64,000 nucleotides of DNA, taken from Tausonia pullulans. Its lineage: Eukaryota > Basidiomycota > Tremellomycetes > Cystofilobasidiales > Mrakiaceae. The stretch lies in contig OX637626.1 of assembly GCA_951802195.1 (NCBI GenBank), positions 806,001-870,000 of the forward strand, in the 5' to 3' direction. Shown here one piece after another: positions 25,417 to 37,459 of this stretch. Position 1 is the stretch's first letter. The number at the start of each line of letters is the position of its first letter. The notes beneath the pieces were generated by a model that was given only the letters and a program-made list of their open reading frames with translations, made no database searches and was not told the origin of the DNA. Made by a program: the position numbers and the translations under genes.

Positions 25417-26696
25417 TCATCGCATCCGCATATCAACTTCCGCCGCCTTCCTCCCGGTCCCCGTCCCCCAGCCCTTCTCGTCGTCGCCGCCGCCAGCTGT
25501 CTCCAACCAATCTCTGACCGCACTCCTTCCCTCCAACCTCCAAGCTCTCCTCCCCTCACCCGACTCGATCCTCTCATACAACGACAAGATCCTCCCGGCG
25601 ACACAGACGAGATCCTCGTGCTCCACGTCGAAGAGGCGCCACCAGTCTGAAGGTAGAGGAAGCCGGTGTTGGAGCGTGGAGAGATGAATCATGGAGGCAG
25701 CCAGGGTGGAGGGCGGGTAGAGAGCTGGCAAGGAGGTTTGAAGGCTTGTAAAGAGGGCGAGGGTCAGAATTGAGTGGAAGTCGGGAAGACCAGCAGATAT
25801 GTAGAGAGAGCGACCCACGAATCGTTGAGGAATCCCCAAGCCCGCTCGACGACGCCTTCCTCCTGGACCAAGCCTAACATCTGGCAGTAGCTGACCAACG
25901 TCGCATAGGGGAGCTGCACTTGGACGTTGAACCCTAGACGCTTGAGGATCTGCATCTCGGAGATGACGACGGCGTCCTTGAGGTTGTAGAATGCGGAGGA
26001 GGTGTAAGACATTGGGGTGTAGGTAAACCTGGGTGGTGGCGGGTGGGTGTCGTCAGGGGTATCGTCCGTTATTGTGTGGGAGGAGGGGGAATGGGAGAGA
26101 AGGTGGGATATTCGGTGCTGGAGGAGGTCATAGATGTTGGTGAGATCCCGCTGTGAGAACGAGACGAGCGGAAGGGTCAGCCTGGATCAGAGAGCCGGAA
26201 CGCGACGCGTCTTCGACAAAGAGATAGGACGAGAAGTATGAACCAGCCGCATCGGTGTCTCTTCTAATTTGGTGGCAAGATACAGTGCTCCCATTCCAAT
26301 GTCCTGAGAGAAGATGATACTAGTCAGCAAGAACTAAGGAAAGAAAGCCAAGAGACAGTCGACTCACTCGAATTCCAAACTGCTTCATCGAAGATACGAA
26401 CCAGAACCGCTGAAAGAGCACCTGCGCTGTCGCCATAGCCACCTGTGGCCTGCACTCCTCGGTCTTACTCCCGTCAGCTGGCTGACCATGCATCCTGAGC
26501 GTCGGGCGACTCCGACGGGGTAACCCGCAAGGAAGCGCGCGGCGACTCACAGCTGACAGAGTCGACCGGCCTCCTGGATGAGCTGGGCACCGTACATGCG
26601 GAGGTCGTCCTCGAGGTCTGCAGGGATACCATCCTGCCGGGACGGCGTCGAACGGAGCTGCGAGAGCGATGCGAGTGGAGAGAGGTTGATGCTCAT
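25417..26696 (-). CDS. Cyclin L-type cyclin, 315 aa
   Basis: Partner of CDK11-type kinases that link transcription and splicing. Exons: 26551-26696, 26368-26449, 26244-26303, 25819-26150 and 25417-25744, all with GT-AG introns. The first cyclin box carries LIQEAGRLCQLPQVAMATAQ and VLFQRFWFVSSMKQFGIRDI, then GALYLATKLEETPMRLRDLT. The second has ISEMQILKRLGFNVQVQLPY, RAWGFLNDS and LPLPSDWWRLFDVEHEDLVC. These order and match cyclin L more closely than cyclin K or T. The RS-rich C-terminus of animal cyclin L is absent, since the frame ends soon after the second box. Splice junctions are well supported by alignment across each one. Confidence 0.88.
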
Positions 26697-27346
26697 GGTT
26701 GTTGGAAGGGAGAGACGGGAGGGTTGGACGCGACGAGGCGACTCACTCTCGCCTTGACGACGCCTTCGGCGCAATGGCGATGATGGCAGAAGCGCAGCAA
26801 GACAACCCGGTTTTCTTCCATCTTCGAATTTATCTCTTCCATCTCCACGACGCCTCGTCAGGCTCATCAAAGAATTTGAGTGTCAGTCACCCGTATGACG
26901 TGTGAATTTCGGGACCAAATCGCGCAGCCCAACGAACGCCGTGGGTCTTCACCACTTTACCTTGAGCCTCGTTTTGCCTCGTTCCCACCGAAGACCCGCC
27001 TGTAGACAATTCCGCCCATTCTTATGGAAGATGGGTGACCTTACGCGTTGAGTAAGAGGTAGTGGGAACGCCGAAGAAGGACCTCGCCGACGTCTGCCCA
27101 CCCCTTCGGCGGCCGTTCTCCCTCCCTTTGTCGCCCCCGCGCCCCGGATAAGGCACGGGCACAGGCTGGCTGCCCGGTTCCCCGCCGCTTCGATCAGCGG
27201 GCAATCGTCAGATCTCGATTTCTCCTTAGCCTCCTCCATCATCATCATCCCTCCTTTTCCAAGGCCCTCACGCTTTCGCCTAACCAACACCTCTCCGCCC
27301 CCGGGCTCGTACTCAACCTCCCTCTCAGCCAGCCTGCCAGCCAGCC
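26697..27346. promoter_or_regulatory. Shared promoter region, cyclin L and oxysterol-binding protein
   Basis: This 650-bp gap lies between two divergent start codons. The strand facing the oxysterol-binding gene is C/T-rich from about 27100 to 27340. No individual factor site is claimed. Confidence 0.45.
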
Positions 27347-30146
27347 ATGGGCCTCGTCGACTCCATCAAGCGAGCCGCCGGCTCCACCACACCCGACCGC
27401 CGCCTCTCCGTCTCTGACGCGAGCTCGTCGGCCTCCACGCCAAGGAGGGCGAGCGACGCCGCCTCGCGCAAGAGCGTCGAGCAGAAGGACGTGCCGCCAG
27501 ACGGAGCAGACACTGAGGTCCTCGACGACGACCAGGGAAACGTTCTACTCGCCCTCATCGGCCAGCGTCAGTCCCTCCCTGACCTATTCCCCACGGCAGC
27601 ACGGGAGGAGCTTCGGGGAGGGGCCAAGGAGGGGTAGTGCGGCGCCCGAGCGTTCCTCCTCCCCCCTCTCTGTTCTCTTCGGGGAGCACCGTCCGGCCTG
27701 CTAGAGCATGACTGACGACAGCCTCATGTGCATGTGTCTGTACAGTGAGGATCGGGATGGACCTGCACAAGGCAAGTAACTTAGGTGTTCCCTCGTTCCA
27801 GGTGGAAGTGGAAGATGGGCGCGGAATGGGACTGACTGGCCTCTCCTCTTCACCCACCCTACCGACGTCTCCCTGTTCCACCTGCCTCGCCTATGATCCC
27901 ACCTTCTCGGTCTCTTGCTCGCACGTTCTTCGGCCGTATCTTTCACCCGCCTGCCGGGAATACTCTCCCCCCTCGCTCCCCGGCATCTCTCTTACTAACG
28001 TCAGGTGGCGCTTCCAACATTCGTCCTCGAACCGAGATCGATGCTCGAGCGCATCACCGATTTCTTCTCCCACCCAGATCTCATCTTTGGGTACGCCCTG
28101 TGTCCTGCTCATTGGAATGATCGACGGACTTTCTGGCTGACGACTACGTCCGATGGCCAAACGACCCCTGCTCCACAGAGCCGCCAAGCTCGAGGACCCC
28201 CAGGAGCGCTTTCTTGCCGTCCTCCGATACTATCTCTCGGGCTGGCACATTGTGCGTACAAGGAGGAACCTGTGATCTCTGTGATATCTCTTTTTTAACA
28301 AGGCTGATCTATGACGAGCCTCCTCCAGAAACCGAGAGGGTTAGTTCAGCCCTCGCCCGTCGTCTTTCCCCACGGGCGAACCGGCGAGCTCCTCCGACGT
28401 CATCCATCATTGACGCGTCCCTCCCACGTTCACTCGCATTTGACAGCGTCAAGAAGCCCTACAATGCGACTCTCGGCGAGATCTTCCGCTGCTCGTACAA
28501 ATATCCGGACGGAAGCGAGGGCTTCTATGTCGCCGAGCAAGGTCAGTCCTTTGTTCCTGCTTGGCCGCTTGTCGCCTCTCGTCAATGCCGGCACGCTCGC
28601 ACGCACTCGCAGGGCCTTTGATCGAACGATCAGCTCGCTGACACACGCACTATATAGTTTCACATCACCCTCCCATTTCTGGTGAGTCGAGTCATGTGTA
28701 TGCGGAAGGCTGGCCGCGCGACGCTAACTCTGGCCAACAAATGACCCTGCACCGCACCCTAGCCTACTTCTATATATCGCCTGCAAATGGCGTCCTCATC
28801 TACGGAGAGCTCAAGCCTCGCGTCAGTCTGTCCCAAACGCGTGTGAGAGAGCTCGACTGATGACTCAGGCGCTGTGATCATTCAGTCTAAGTTCCTCGGC
28901 AACTCGGCCGCCACCATTATGGAGGGTGAAAACCGGGTTATTCTCATGGATCGGCCAGAGGACGGAGGTGGGTCCTGTGTCCGACGTCGCCCATACTGTG
29001 AGCATCAGCTAACGCTCGCTTGGCTGTTATCTCAGAGTATGCTATTTCGATGCCCAACATGGTACTTAGCCCAAATTCCCTCTTTTCCCTGATCCATCCT
29101 TACGACGTCGTCTCTATATCACCAGTACGCCCGCGGCATCATGTTCGGCAAGCTTCTCCTCGAGCTCGGCGACATTGCCACCGTCAAGAACCCCAACACG
29201 GGCATCACATGCGAGACTGAGTTCAAGGTTAAGGTACGCTACGTGCCTACATGCATTGCCTCATGCCAAGCAGAGGCTGAAAGGAACTGGGTACCCAGGG
29301 CTTCTTCTCGGGAACGTATAACGCCGTAGCGGGCAAGGTGACGGGACCTAAGGGCACCCTTGGAGACATCTCTGGATACTGGTCGGAGTCACTCGAGTTT
29401 AAGGACAAGAAGGTTTTTCTCGCACTCTTGTACATCTCATTCATTTGATGGCATTACCGCTGACTTTCACCCTCTGACCAGACCGGCCAGACGCAGCAGC
29501 TCTTCGACGCCGCTTCCGCCACCACGACGCCCAAGACAGTCACCCCTGAGTCGGAGCAAGAGCCGAACGAATCTCGCCGACTTTGGCGGAACCTGACGGA
29601 AGCGATCAAAAACAAAGACATGGAGGGTGCGACCGAGGCCAAGAACGCCGTTGAGGAGGCTCAGCGGGAGGTGGCAAGAAGGACGGGGGCGGAGGAGAAC
29701 CACAAACTAAGGTTCTTTGAGGCCAAGGGGGATAAGTATGTGCCCAAGTGCGGGATCAGCAAGTGAGTGCGGCGTTTGTTGGGCTCTTATCCCTCGTGGT
29801 ATAAGGCACTGATGGACCTTCTCTTAGTCTGCCGAAGGACCCTGAGGAGTGTGTCCAGCTGATTCGCAACTGGATCTGGCCGAATGGAGTCTCGGCTCCC
29901 TGGTCCTCATCGAAGACTGGTCAGGCCGCTCTTTCTACTGCTGCTGCTGCTGGTACCAAGGATACCGAGATCGTCCCGCGTGAGCATCAACTCGCCTGTT
30001 CCCCTTCTTGTCTCTGCGAAGCCTGCATCTGACTCTCCTCCGCTCATTCTCTAGCCACCGTCCCGACCGCTCCTGGCCCGCCGCAGGGCGAGCTGCACGA
30101 CGAGCCGCCCGTACCGGGAACGGCTGACCCCACGGTTTCGTCCTAG
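27347..30146 (+). CDS. Oxysterol-binding protein of the short Osh4/Kes1 type, 482 aa
   Basis: Lipid-transfer protein that exchanges sterol and PI4P between membranes. Fifteen exons: 27347-27566, 27746-27771, 28005-28090, 28179-28251, 28329-28339, 28447-28541, 28658-28681, 28763-28821, 28886-28967, 29036-29061, 29126-29233, 29299-29412, 29482-29762, 29828-29979 and 30055-30146. The ORD fingerprint EQVSHHPPISAY is assembled across three exons. Around it lie LPTFVLEPRSMLERITDF, AAKLEDPQERFLAVLRYYLS, KKPYNATLGEIFRC and GKVTGPKGTLGDISGYW. No PH domain or ankyrin repeats are present, so it is the short class. Exon 5 is 11 nt and encodes the start of KPRGVKKPYN. The second intron starts with GC (AAG then GCAAGT). 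Both are required by the conserved frame. Confidence 0.92.
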
Positions 30147-30421
30147 AATCCCTTCTTCATTCATTCCTGTTCTCCCTTCTCCCCTTTCCCCCGCTCCGAG
30201 GCATCTCGTAGTCTTTCTCTTTCCATAACCCCTCCTTTTTTTGTGCCTGCGATGACTTCGCTTGATCAATTCACCTTGGCTTGCGCCTCTCCTCTCCTCT
30301 CTCCATGTTATCTGTTTTGCTTGCTTGCATGCTCGCCTCCTCCTAACTCGCTCTTACTAGCTGACCATCGACCTCAACTCGCTAATTCCTCCGCCCCTGT
30401 TCTAACTTCACCTACCTCCCA

Positions 30422-32965
30422 TCAAGCCTTCCACCGCGAAAGGCTTACCCAAACCTCTGTTGGCGACCTCGTGATCGCCTCCGTAATTTTCGCCCCCTCC
30501 CGATCTGCGAGACGTTCGGGAATGGGCTCGAGGAAGAAGGCTTGACTGAAGAGGGCGAGGAAGATCTTGAGCTCGAGGATCTGGGGGGTTGAGGCAGGGG
30601 GGTGAGTGGTTCGACGGAGAAGAGAGAAGGGGGGAGAAAGAGAGGGAGCCGCACGGCGAGAGCCTTGCCGAAGCAACCGCGTATGCCTGCTCCGAAGGGG
30701 AGGGATGGGCCGACCTGAATGCACGATGAGATGGGAGAAGATCGCATAAGCGAGGTGAGATCGTCAGTACAGCTGGCGGGAAACAAGGGCCGACGACGAT
30801 GAGATGAGATCGACTTTAGCGTCAAAGCGACCCTCGCTCGTGAGCCACCGCTCGGGTTTGAAGAGGTGAGCGTCCTCCGGGTCCCACGTCGTATTGAGAG
30901 ACTTGTCATCGCTGGCTGGGCGAGGACCTCCGCCATACTGGTTATACGCAAAACGCAAGGGTGAGCTAGCCTGTTACTTCGGGGAGGAGCAGCAAGTCGA
31001 CGTTCATACCCCGGTTAGCAGGATGAGGTCAGTCCCTTTTCGGACAGGTCGATCCATGATGACGGTATCGACAAGGACTGATATCGTTCATTCCAAGAGT
31101 CAACTCGGTGGTACCTGCGGCCACGACAGAGGTGGATAATGTGGGCTGACCTTGGCGGTACGTGGCGGAGACAGTTTTGCTGTGTCGCAGAGTCTCGTGC
31201 ACGACGGCGTCCAGATCTGCCAAAGTGGGCAGTGTCAGAGACCTGAGATCAAACGGGGAAAGGAAGAGTTTCACTGACAAGGTGTGTTCTCAGTGGTGAG
31301 GTTGTCCCAGGTGGGTTCGCCAGGCACTCGCTCCGCAAGCTCGGCATGGAGGCGTTTTTGACCTTCCGGAGAGTCCGTGAGGTAGCGAAGCATCTGGAAC
31401 AGGCGGAGATGTTCTCAGTGAGTCCCCCAGGAACACATTGGACGGTGAGAAAGATTCACGAATCCGATGGTATTCGAGGTTGTATCAGAACCCTTTAGAC
31501 ACGGTCGTCAGCCAGCATCCTGGAAAGCTCGACCACCTAAGACAGGGCTCACCGCAAGCAGCAGGACATGCAGCTCATCTCTGATCTCTTCTACCGAAAG
31601 GAGCAAATGGCCAGCTTGCTCCTCCTCCCACTCCTTCTCGAGCATGGCATCAAGAATTGAGCTCTCCGTTCCACCTTCACGAACTCGCTTCCGCCCATCT
31701 TGAATCTGCTTGTCGAGGAATGTTCGGACCGTTCTTTCGGCAGCACGCAAGGAGGGCCTTGTCAGGCGGCGCCAGAAGTGGGCGAGATTAGGAAAGACGT
31801 CGGTTGCGGGGAGAGCCTGAATGATGGAAGACGAGGAAGCGGATCAATGAGGACTGGAGACTGCTTGAGAAAGAGCACTGCTTGCCTGGAAGAAGATCTG
31901 GGACGCCACGGCGAGCGGGCTCATCTTGGACGGGAACTGGTTCCCCTCGATCTGACCAACAGCTTGAATCGCATCTCGGGTGTCTTCCAGCTGCTGGAAG
32001 CTGCGATTGAAGGCTAGGTCTGAGATAACATCGACCGTAAAGAGGTTGACGTCCCCTGAGGCGAGGAAGCACTCAGACTGCGCGTCTGCGTTGCTAGAGT
32101 TTTCGGCTAACCGGGCGCGCTTGATTTCCCACAGGTTCATCAAGTTTCGGGCGTGGCCAGTAAGATGGGGAAAGATGCGCCTCAAGTTCTGCGGGAGAGG
32201 ATTGAAGAGACTGTCAATTAAGGTCCTTCGCCGTCAGATGCATTCGGTTCCAAGTCTGTGCAGCTCCGTGCCTTAGTGCCCATTGACGTCGCCATGAGCC
32301 GTCGGTGATGCTGAGGTGAGCATTACTAAGTGAGCGGGCACCAGGTACGTCTGGAATTTTTACGATGATACAACACTCACCTTCCACATCTTGTCGACCG
32401 GCAGTGAAAGCGCGCCGAAGGCTGAGCATGCAGGAAGACCACCGGAGTCAGCGAGTCCAATTGGATGCCGTCGATTTGGGTTTAACCGAGCTCCTCACGT
32501 GCGAGAATGCGGAACACGTCCATGGCAGACGGTGATCGGTCGAGAATGTCTGGTTTCTGCAGGAGAACTGGACGCGTGCGAATGAAAGCGAGTAAGTTCA
32601 GTCGTGTTCCACCGGGTCGCCGCCATGAGGCGGCGGAGTTTCCGCGATTCGAGCTAGTCGTCCGGCCTTCACGTACCTTCGTTCATCACCGCGGGATCCG
32701 AGATGACGAGAGATGGCCTCCAGCACTCGCCGAGCCAGAAGAATTGGAAAACCGGGCCATGCTTGTCGGATAGCTGCTCGAAAAACGAATGAAAGCACTT
32801 CGTCCGGTCGTAGTGCTCAAACATTGGCGACGTGTCGCCCCAGAAGAAGCGCGTATCCGGGAGGCAAGGGAAGCCCTTGATAGGTCGAGGAACGCAGACG
32901 ATGTAGACGATGTAGGAGAAGACCCCGGCCCCGGCGAGGAGGGCGAGGGCTGGGAAAAGAAGCAT
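30422..32965 (-). CDS. Cytochrome P450 (copy 1), 529 aa
   Basis: Membrane-anchored heme-thiolate monooxygenase; substrate unknown. Exons: 32677-32965, 32499-32567, 32381-32421, 31886-32188, 31553-31816, 31460-31492, 31279-31393, 31151-31216, 31010-31077, 30815-30937, 30655-30714 and 30422-30580. The N-terminus (MLLFPALALLAGAGVFSYIV) is a membrane anchor followed by a PRP-type hinge. The I-helix reads AGSDTTSNT, the K-helix EXXR is HETLR, PERW is present, and the heme loop is PFGAGIRGCFG with the cysteine ligand. An ATG at 33001 would add 12 residues. The intron after exon 4 appears to begin GCAAGC. First member of a same-strand array, with a dead copy and copy 2 upstream. Residue similarity and shared splice positions show recent duplication with copy 2. 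Confidence 0.9.
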
Positions 32966-33189
32966 GGTGGTCGAGGTTGGACCTTCCTCGCCTTGCCTCA
33001 TGGACAAGGCCGAGGGGGATCGCCCACCTCGCTAGCGCGAGCCTCGAGGTCTGCAGGAGAGAGCACCCAGAGATAGGAGTAACTAATTATGTCATCAAGC
33101 GCGAGTACCGTCTGCTCGATCTGCTGTTGCGAAGAAGGACTGAGCTATAAAGTATGTTATCTCCCTTCCTCCAAGGGCGCGATGGATGT

Positions 33190-34531
33190 CACCCTCCCTC
33201 ACTCCTCTCCTTTCACGTCATGCCGCTTCCTCTGCTCCACCCCCACGTCGCCGGATGAGCGCACGATGGACTCGGTGACCAAGCTGCCCTCCCGGTCCGC
33301 AAGGCTCTTTGAGATGGCCTGAGGAAGGAAGCTTGCGAGAGAAGGGTGAAATTTCCTGGAAAACTCGTCTACCGAAAGATTCATCGCAAGCAGTAGGTCG
33401 TGCAGCTTTCCTAATTCTCCTCCGCCGAGGAGAGTAACTGACCAGCTTGCTCCGCCTCTTCCTCCTTCTAGAGCGATGTCGAGGCTTCAGCTCTCTGTCT
33501 GCTTCTCCCTCCTGAAGCACTTTCACCCGTCTTTGATCTACTTACCTAGAATCGTCCGAGTGGTGTCTCCGGCGGCGCATAGTGAGGGCGTCATCAAGTG
33601 GCGCTAGAAGTTGGCGGGAGCGAAGAAGATGTCTGCCAAAGCGAGGAAGCTTTGGAACTCCGCATAGCTGTTGCTTGAGATCTCCGCCAGAGATCCTTAT
33701 GAGTTCCCAGAGGGAGATAAGATGTCATGCGTGGTGAAGGAAGTGTGGGAATATGTGCACCGGATTCTATAGAAAGTGTAATTGTCAAGAGGTCTCCATC
33801 TGAACTCCCGCAATCCCGACTTATCGTTCGCTTTGGTGCTTATCGGCGGCACAATGAGTCTTCAGTGGTGCTGAATCAGGCAAGTAACGAATACGCAGCT
33901 ATTCAATATGCTGAGGGGGGCCTAGTCTCACTTTCCACATTTGGTTATCTGGTAGCGAGAGCGCTCCGATGGCTTCCGCGTGAGGACAGCCAAATTGAGG
34001 AACTTTGATATCGCATGACAGAGCTCCTCGCTTGTAAGAACCCGAAAGAAAGCCATGGATACTGATGATTGGTCAGGGATTTATGCCTCGTGCAAAAGCA
34101 ATGTATATGCGGACGGGAGCAACTGAGTTGAGTCGCGTTCCATTGGTGGCTCACTCACGTCCAGAGGGTTGCGTTCGCGGGATGTCCTTCGATCCAGCCT
34201 GACTCCACGCACCACATATCTACATTCACTACCGAGAAATCTGAGTGACGAGAGAGTCTCCTGTACTCGTCCAGACAACTGACCTGGAAGTCATTGCTGT
34301 GGACATCGCCGAGATGATCAAAGATCGGAACCGCTTCGTCCGGTCATAATCACCAAGAGTGGCGAGATGTCGACCCAGAAGTACGATGAGCCCAACAGAC
34401 GGAGGAAACCCTTGCGAAAAGGCTGAGGGACACAGGATGAGCTGATGAGGCTGACGCCGATGAGGACGACAGCTATAGTGAGAGCGAAAGAATCGTGAAC
34501 GTTCGTTGCTGGCCATGCAAAGTAATCTCAC
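33190..34531 (-). pseudogene. Dead cytochrome P450 copy between the two intact ones
   Basis: Fragments align in order with the neighbours. Near 34531-34250 a piece of exon 1 is seen (YDRTKRFRSL against YDRTKCFHSF). At 33931-33973 exon 3 is seen as GALSLPDNQMWK against GALSLPVDKMWK. Near 33720-33680 a shred of exon 4 reads LISLWELIRISG. At about 33545-33645 exon 5 reads TPSLCAAGDTTRTIL against RPSLRAAERTVRTFL, with a stop inside. At 33190-33360 is the C-terminus (SLADREGSLVTESIVRSSGD). Most of exon 4, the I-helix and the heme loop are missing. Several stops and frame changes break the rest, so it cannot encode an active enzyme. It is a host gene duplicate, not a mobile element. Confidence 0.8.
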
Positions 34532-34679
34532 CGATCAGGCAGAGCCTCTCAGACGGTCCCTTCCCGCGAACGCCTCACAAGCGGGCCGTTGATAACACCA
34601 GAGAGACTGTTTTATAATAGCGTACTAACATAAATGCATAGTTCCTGCAAGCGAACAAGCCGGGCACTATTGACGGCCA

Positions 34680-37203
34680 TCATTCGACCTCCCTGTCTTG
34701 ACACTTGCTCAGTTTGACCCAGACTCCCCCGGGCGAACGCGTGATGGACTCGGTGACCAGCTTGCCTTCCGTGTCCGAGAGAGTATCCGGTACTACTTCA
34801 AGAAAGAAGGCGCGAGAAAATAGAACGAGGAAGATTTTGAGCTCGAGGATCTATGAATGCATAGGTAGGGGAGGCAAGGGTCAGCGAGCGGGCGAAGTGA
34901 GGAATAATAAACTTCTCGATGTACCGCAAGAGCCTTGCCAAAGCAACCGCGAACTCCCCCGCCCCAGGGGATCGAGGGGCCCGCCTAAAAACGAGATCGT
35001 AGTCAGGTCTGCGTCTGGGCAGATGGTCAGGACGAGGGCACAATCTCACCTTCACGTTGAACCGCCCATCGGTGTGGAGCCACCTCTCCGGATTGAAGGC
35101 ATAGACATCGTCTGTCCTCCATCCAGTCTCGAGGTGACCCTTCTCCGCGGAGCTGTCGGCAGCGTAACCAGCCTTGCCGATCAGGAGAACGAGCCGGGTA
35201 CCGGAAGGAACGACCCGACCAAGGATTTCAGTCTCTTTGTAAACTGAGAGCGAGGACGGGGATGGACTTGAGGTGAGCTGCAAGACGGAAATTGATGCTC
35301 TGTCTGTTATGGGAGACGACACGCACCCTGACGGTGGACGGCACAGACAGTGGTGCACTTGCGGAGGGTCTCCTGGATGACGGCCTCAAGGTCTAGCAAG
35401 GTGGAGATGTCAGGGCAAAGAATCTAGGGAAAAAGATGTAGCTGCCGCCTTGTTCATTTACAAGGCATATTATCAGCAGTGAGATTGTCGAGGGAAAGCT
35501 CGTCGTCGTTTAAGGGGAGAGAGGCCTTAACCTCGGCGTGAACGCGCTTCTGAACCTCGGGGGCACCAGTGAGGTATCGGAGCATCTGGTTCAAGTCCAA
35601 GAAGGAAAGTAGGATAGTCAGAAATCAGTCTTGCACGCTCTGGCGAGCGACTACGCACCCAAGCCATGGTGTTCGCCGTCGTCTCGGATCCAGCGATGAG
35701 AAGGATATTCAACTCGTCTCGAAGCTCTGAGACACTCAGAAGCTGCTGCCCCGCCTTTTCCTCTTCCCACTCTTTCTCGAGGATGGAGTCCAAGATCGAG
35801 CCTTCAGCTCCGCTCTCCCTTACACGCTTCCTTCCGTCCTTGATCTGCCTGTTGAGGAATCCGGCCATCATCTGTTCGGCCGCACAGTACTCCGCCGACC
35901 TGAGTCGAAGCACAACATGCGAAATGCGAGGGAAAAGTCGGGCGTTTTGGAGGGCCTGAAAGTAAAATTCGAGTTAGCGACGGCGGAAGAATTGTTGGGC
36001 ATATGCGCGCGAACCTGGAAGAACCGCATGCTCGCCGCTGCAAGGGTGGACGTCCTTTCCGGGAACTTGTTGCCCTGGTACAACTCGGTCTTGACGGCCT
36101 CGAGCGTGTCCTCCAGCTGATGGTAGCTCTGGCCGAAGGCGAGGTCAGAGATGATGTCCTAGAGGGATCAGGGGCGGAACTGTTAGTCGTCGGTCTTGCG
36201 TCGAAGCGCGCCACTACGACAGATTTACCAGCGTCAAGAGGGCTACATCCGACGAAGCAAAGAAGCAGGAGTCTTCAGGTCTCGAGCGATCCTCTTTGCC
36301 CTCGAGGCGAGAGCGCTTTGCTTCCCAAAGCTCGAGAAGCGACGTAGTGCTTCGAATGATCGTGGGGACGAATCGGCGGAGAGTCTTTCACGGAGGCATG
36401 TATGAGTCAGCCAAATCTTTAAGCAGACGATGCTGAGACCCACTAGGGTACCTTGGATCCCATACTCGGAGCCATGAGGCGACGGTGGTGCTGATTGAGG
36501 TCGCGTGGTGCTCATCAGTTGACAGCTCACATTAGGAGGATCGGTCCGGAGCCCACCGACAACGCACGACCCCATACATGAGCGAGCTCCACAGAGCCCG
36601 GCTATCCGCGCGCGGTTTAACCGACAACAGTCACTTAGCTCACCTTCCAAACCTTGTCCACGCGGAGAGAGAGAGCGCCCTCGGCTGTTTTATGCATAGT
36701 TGGGCGGAGACAGTCAGACTGCTTAAATCAGGGAAGACCAAGGGGTGATAGAGGTAGTTCTACTCACGAGCAAGCGCCCTGAAGATGCGCATGCTCGAGG
36801 GAGAGCGATCAAGCACGTCGGTACGCCTGGTGAGCACTGGAGTGAGAGAAAAGGGAGGAGGACATGTCAACGCCACTCGAGGGGGCTTGACCAGGCGAGC
36901 TTCATCCGCACATTCATGGATGATCTTGGAGTCGGAGATGACGAGTGCGGGTCGACCACAGTCGGCAAGGAAGTGGAACTGAAAGACCGGGCCCAGCGAG
37001 TCGGCCAGGCGATCAAAGTACTCATGAAGGCGACCATGCTGCTTGTAGAAAGCGAGGAGAGCTTTGCTATCGCCCCAGAAGAAGGAGCTGACGCCTGCTC
37101 TGGGCACGTCGGGGAATGGGCGAGGAACGAAGTTGGTGGCGGCGACATAGGCAAGCCAGCCGACAGCGAGCGCGGCTAGTACGATCGAGACTAGTGAGAG
37201 CAT
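34680..37203 (-). CDS. Cytochrome P450 (copy 2), 537 aa
   Basis: Closely related to copy 1. Exons: 36912-37203, 36768-36836, 36644-36684, 36229-36384, 36015-36158, 35659-35955, 35462-35585, 35327-35392, 35050-35243, 34925-34984 and 34680-34850. The membrane anchor is MLSLVSIVLAALAVGWLAYV. The I-helix is AGSETTANT, the K-helix QETLR, and PERW is present. The heme loop is PWGGGVRGCFG, so the usual Phe of the signature is Trp while the Arg and Cys remain. Compared with copy 1 it has one extra intron (36159-36228, inside LDIISDLAF) and lacks two (before the I-helix glycine and after LLIGK). The shared exons of 69, 41, 66 and 60 nt have identical lengths in both genes. Substrate unknown. Confidence 0.9.
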
Positions 37204-37459
37204 GCTGGAGGGATTATGCGGCGAGAGGTTTTGGGGAGAGAGGACGATGGTTGGAGGGAGGAAATGAAGGTTTCAATCGTTGAGGATCGATGGTGACAGG
37301 TGCGGCTAGAAAGGCGGGAAAGCGGAAGCGGCCCGCTGAAGGGCTAGCGCATTCGGTGTGTTTGGGATCGTAAATCACGCGCCTGTCTTTCTCTTAGCCT
37401 TCTCGTACTGCAGCAGGAACATTTTTTTTTATTCATTTGATTGCTCTCAATCATCACGC

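Noticed and set aside
33190-34531. P450 fragments as the product of a transposon or retrocopy
   Set aside because: The remains follow exon order with flanking non-coding DNA and lie in tandem with intact copies, so local duplication explains them better. No repeats or target-site duplications were seen.
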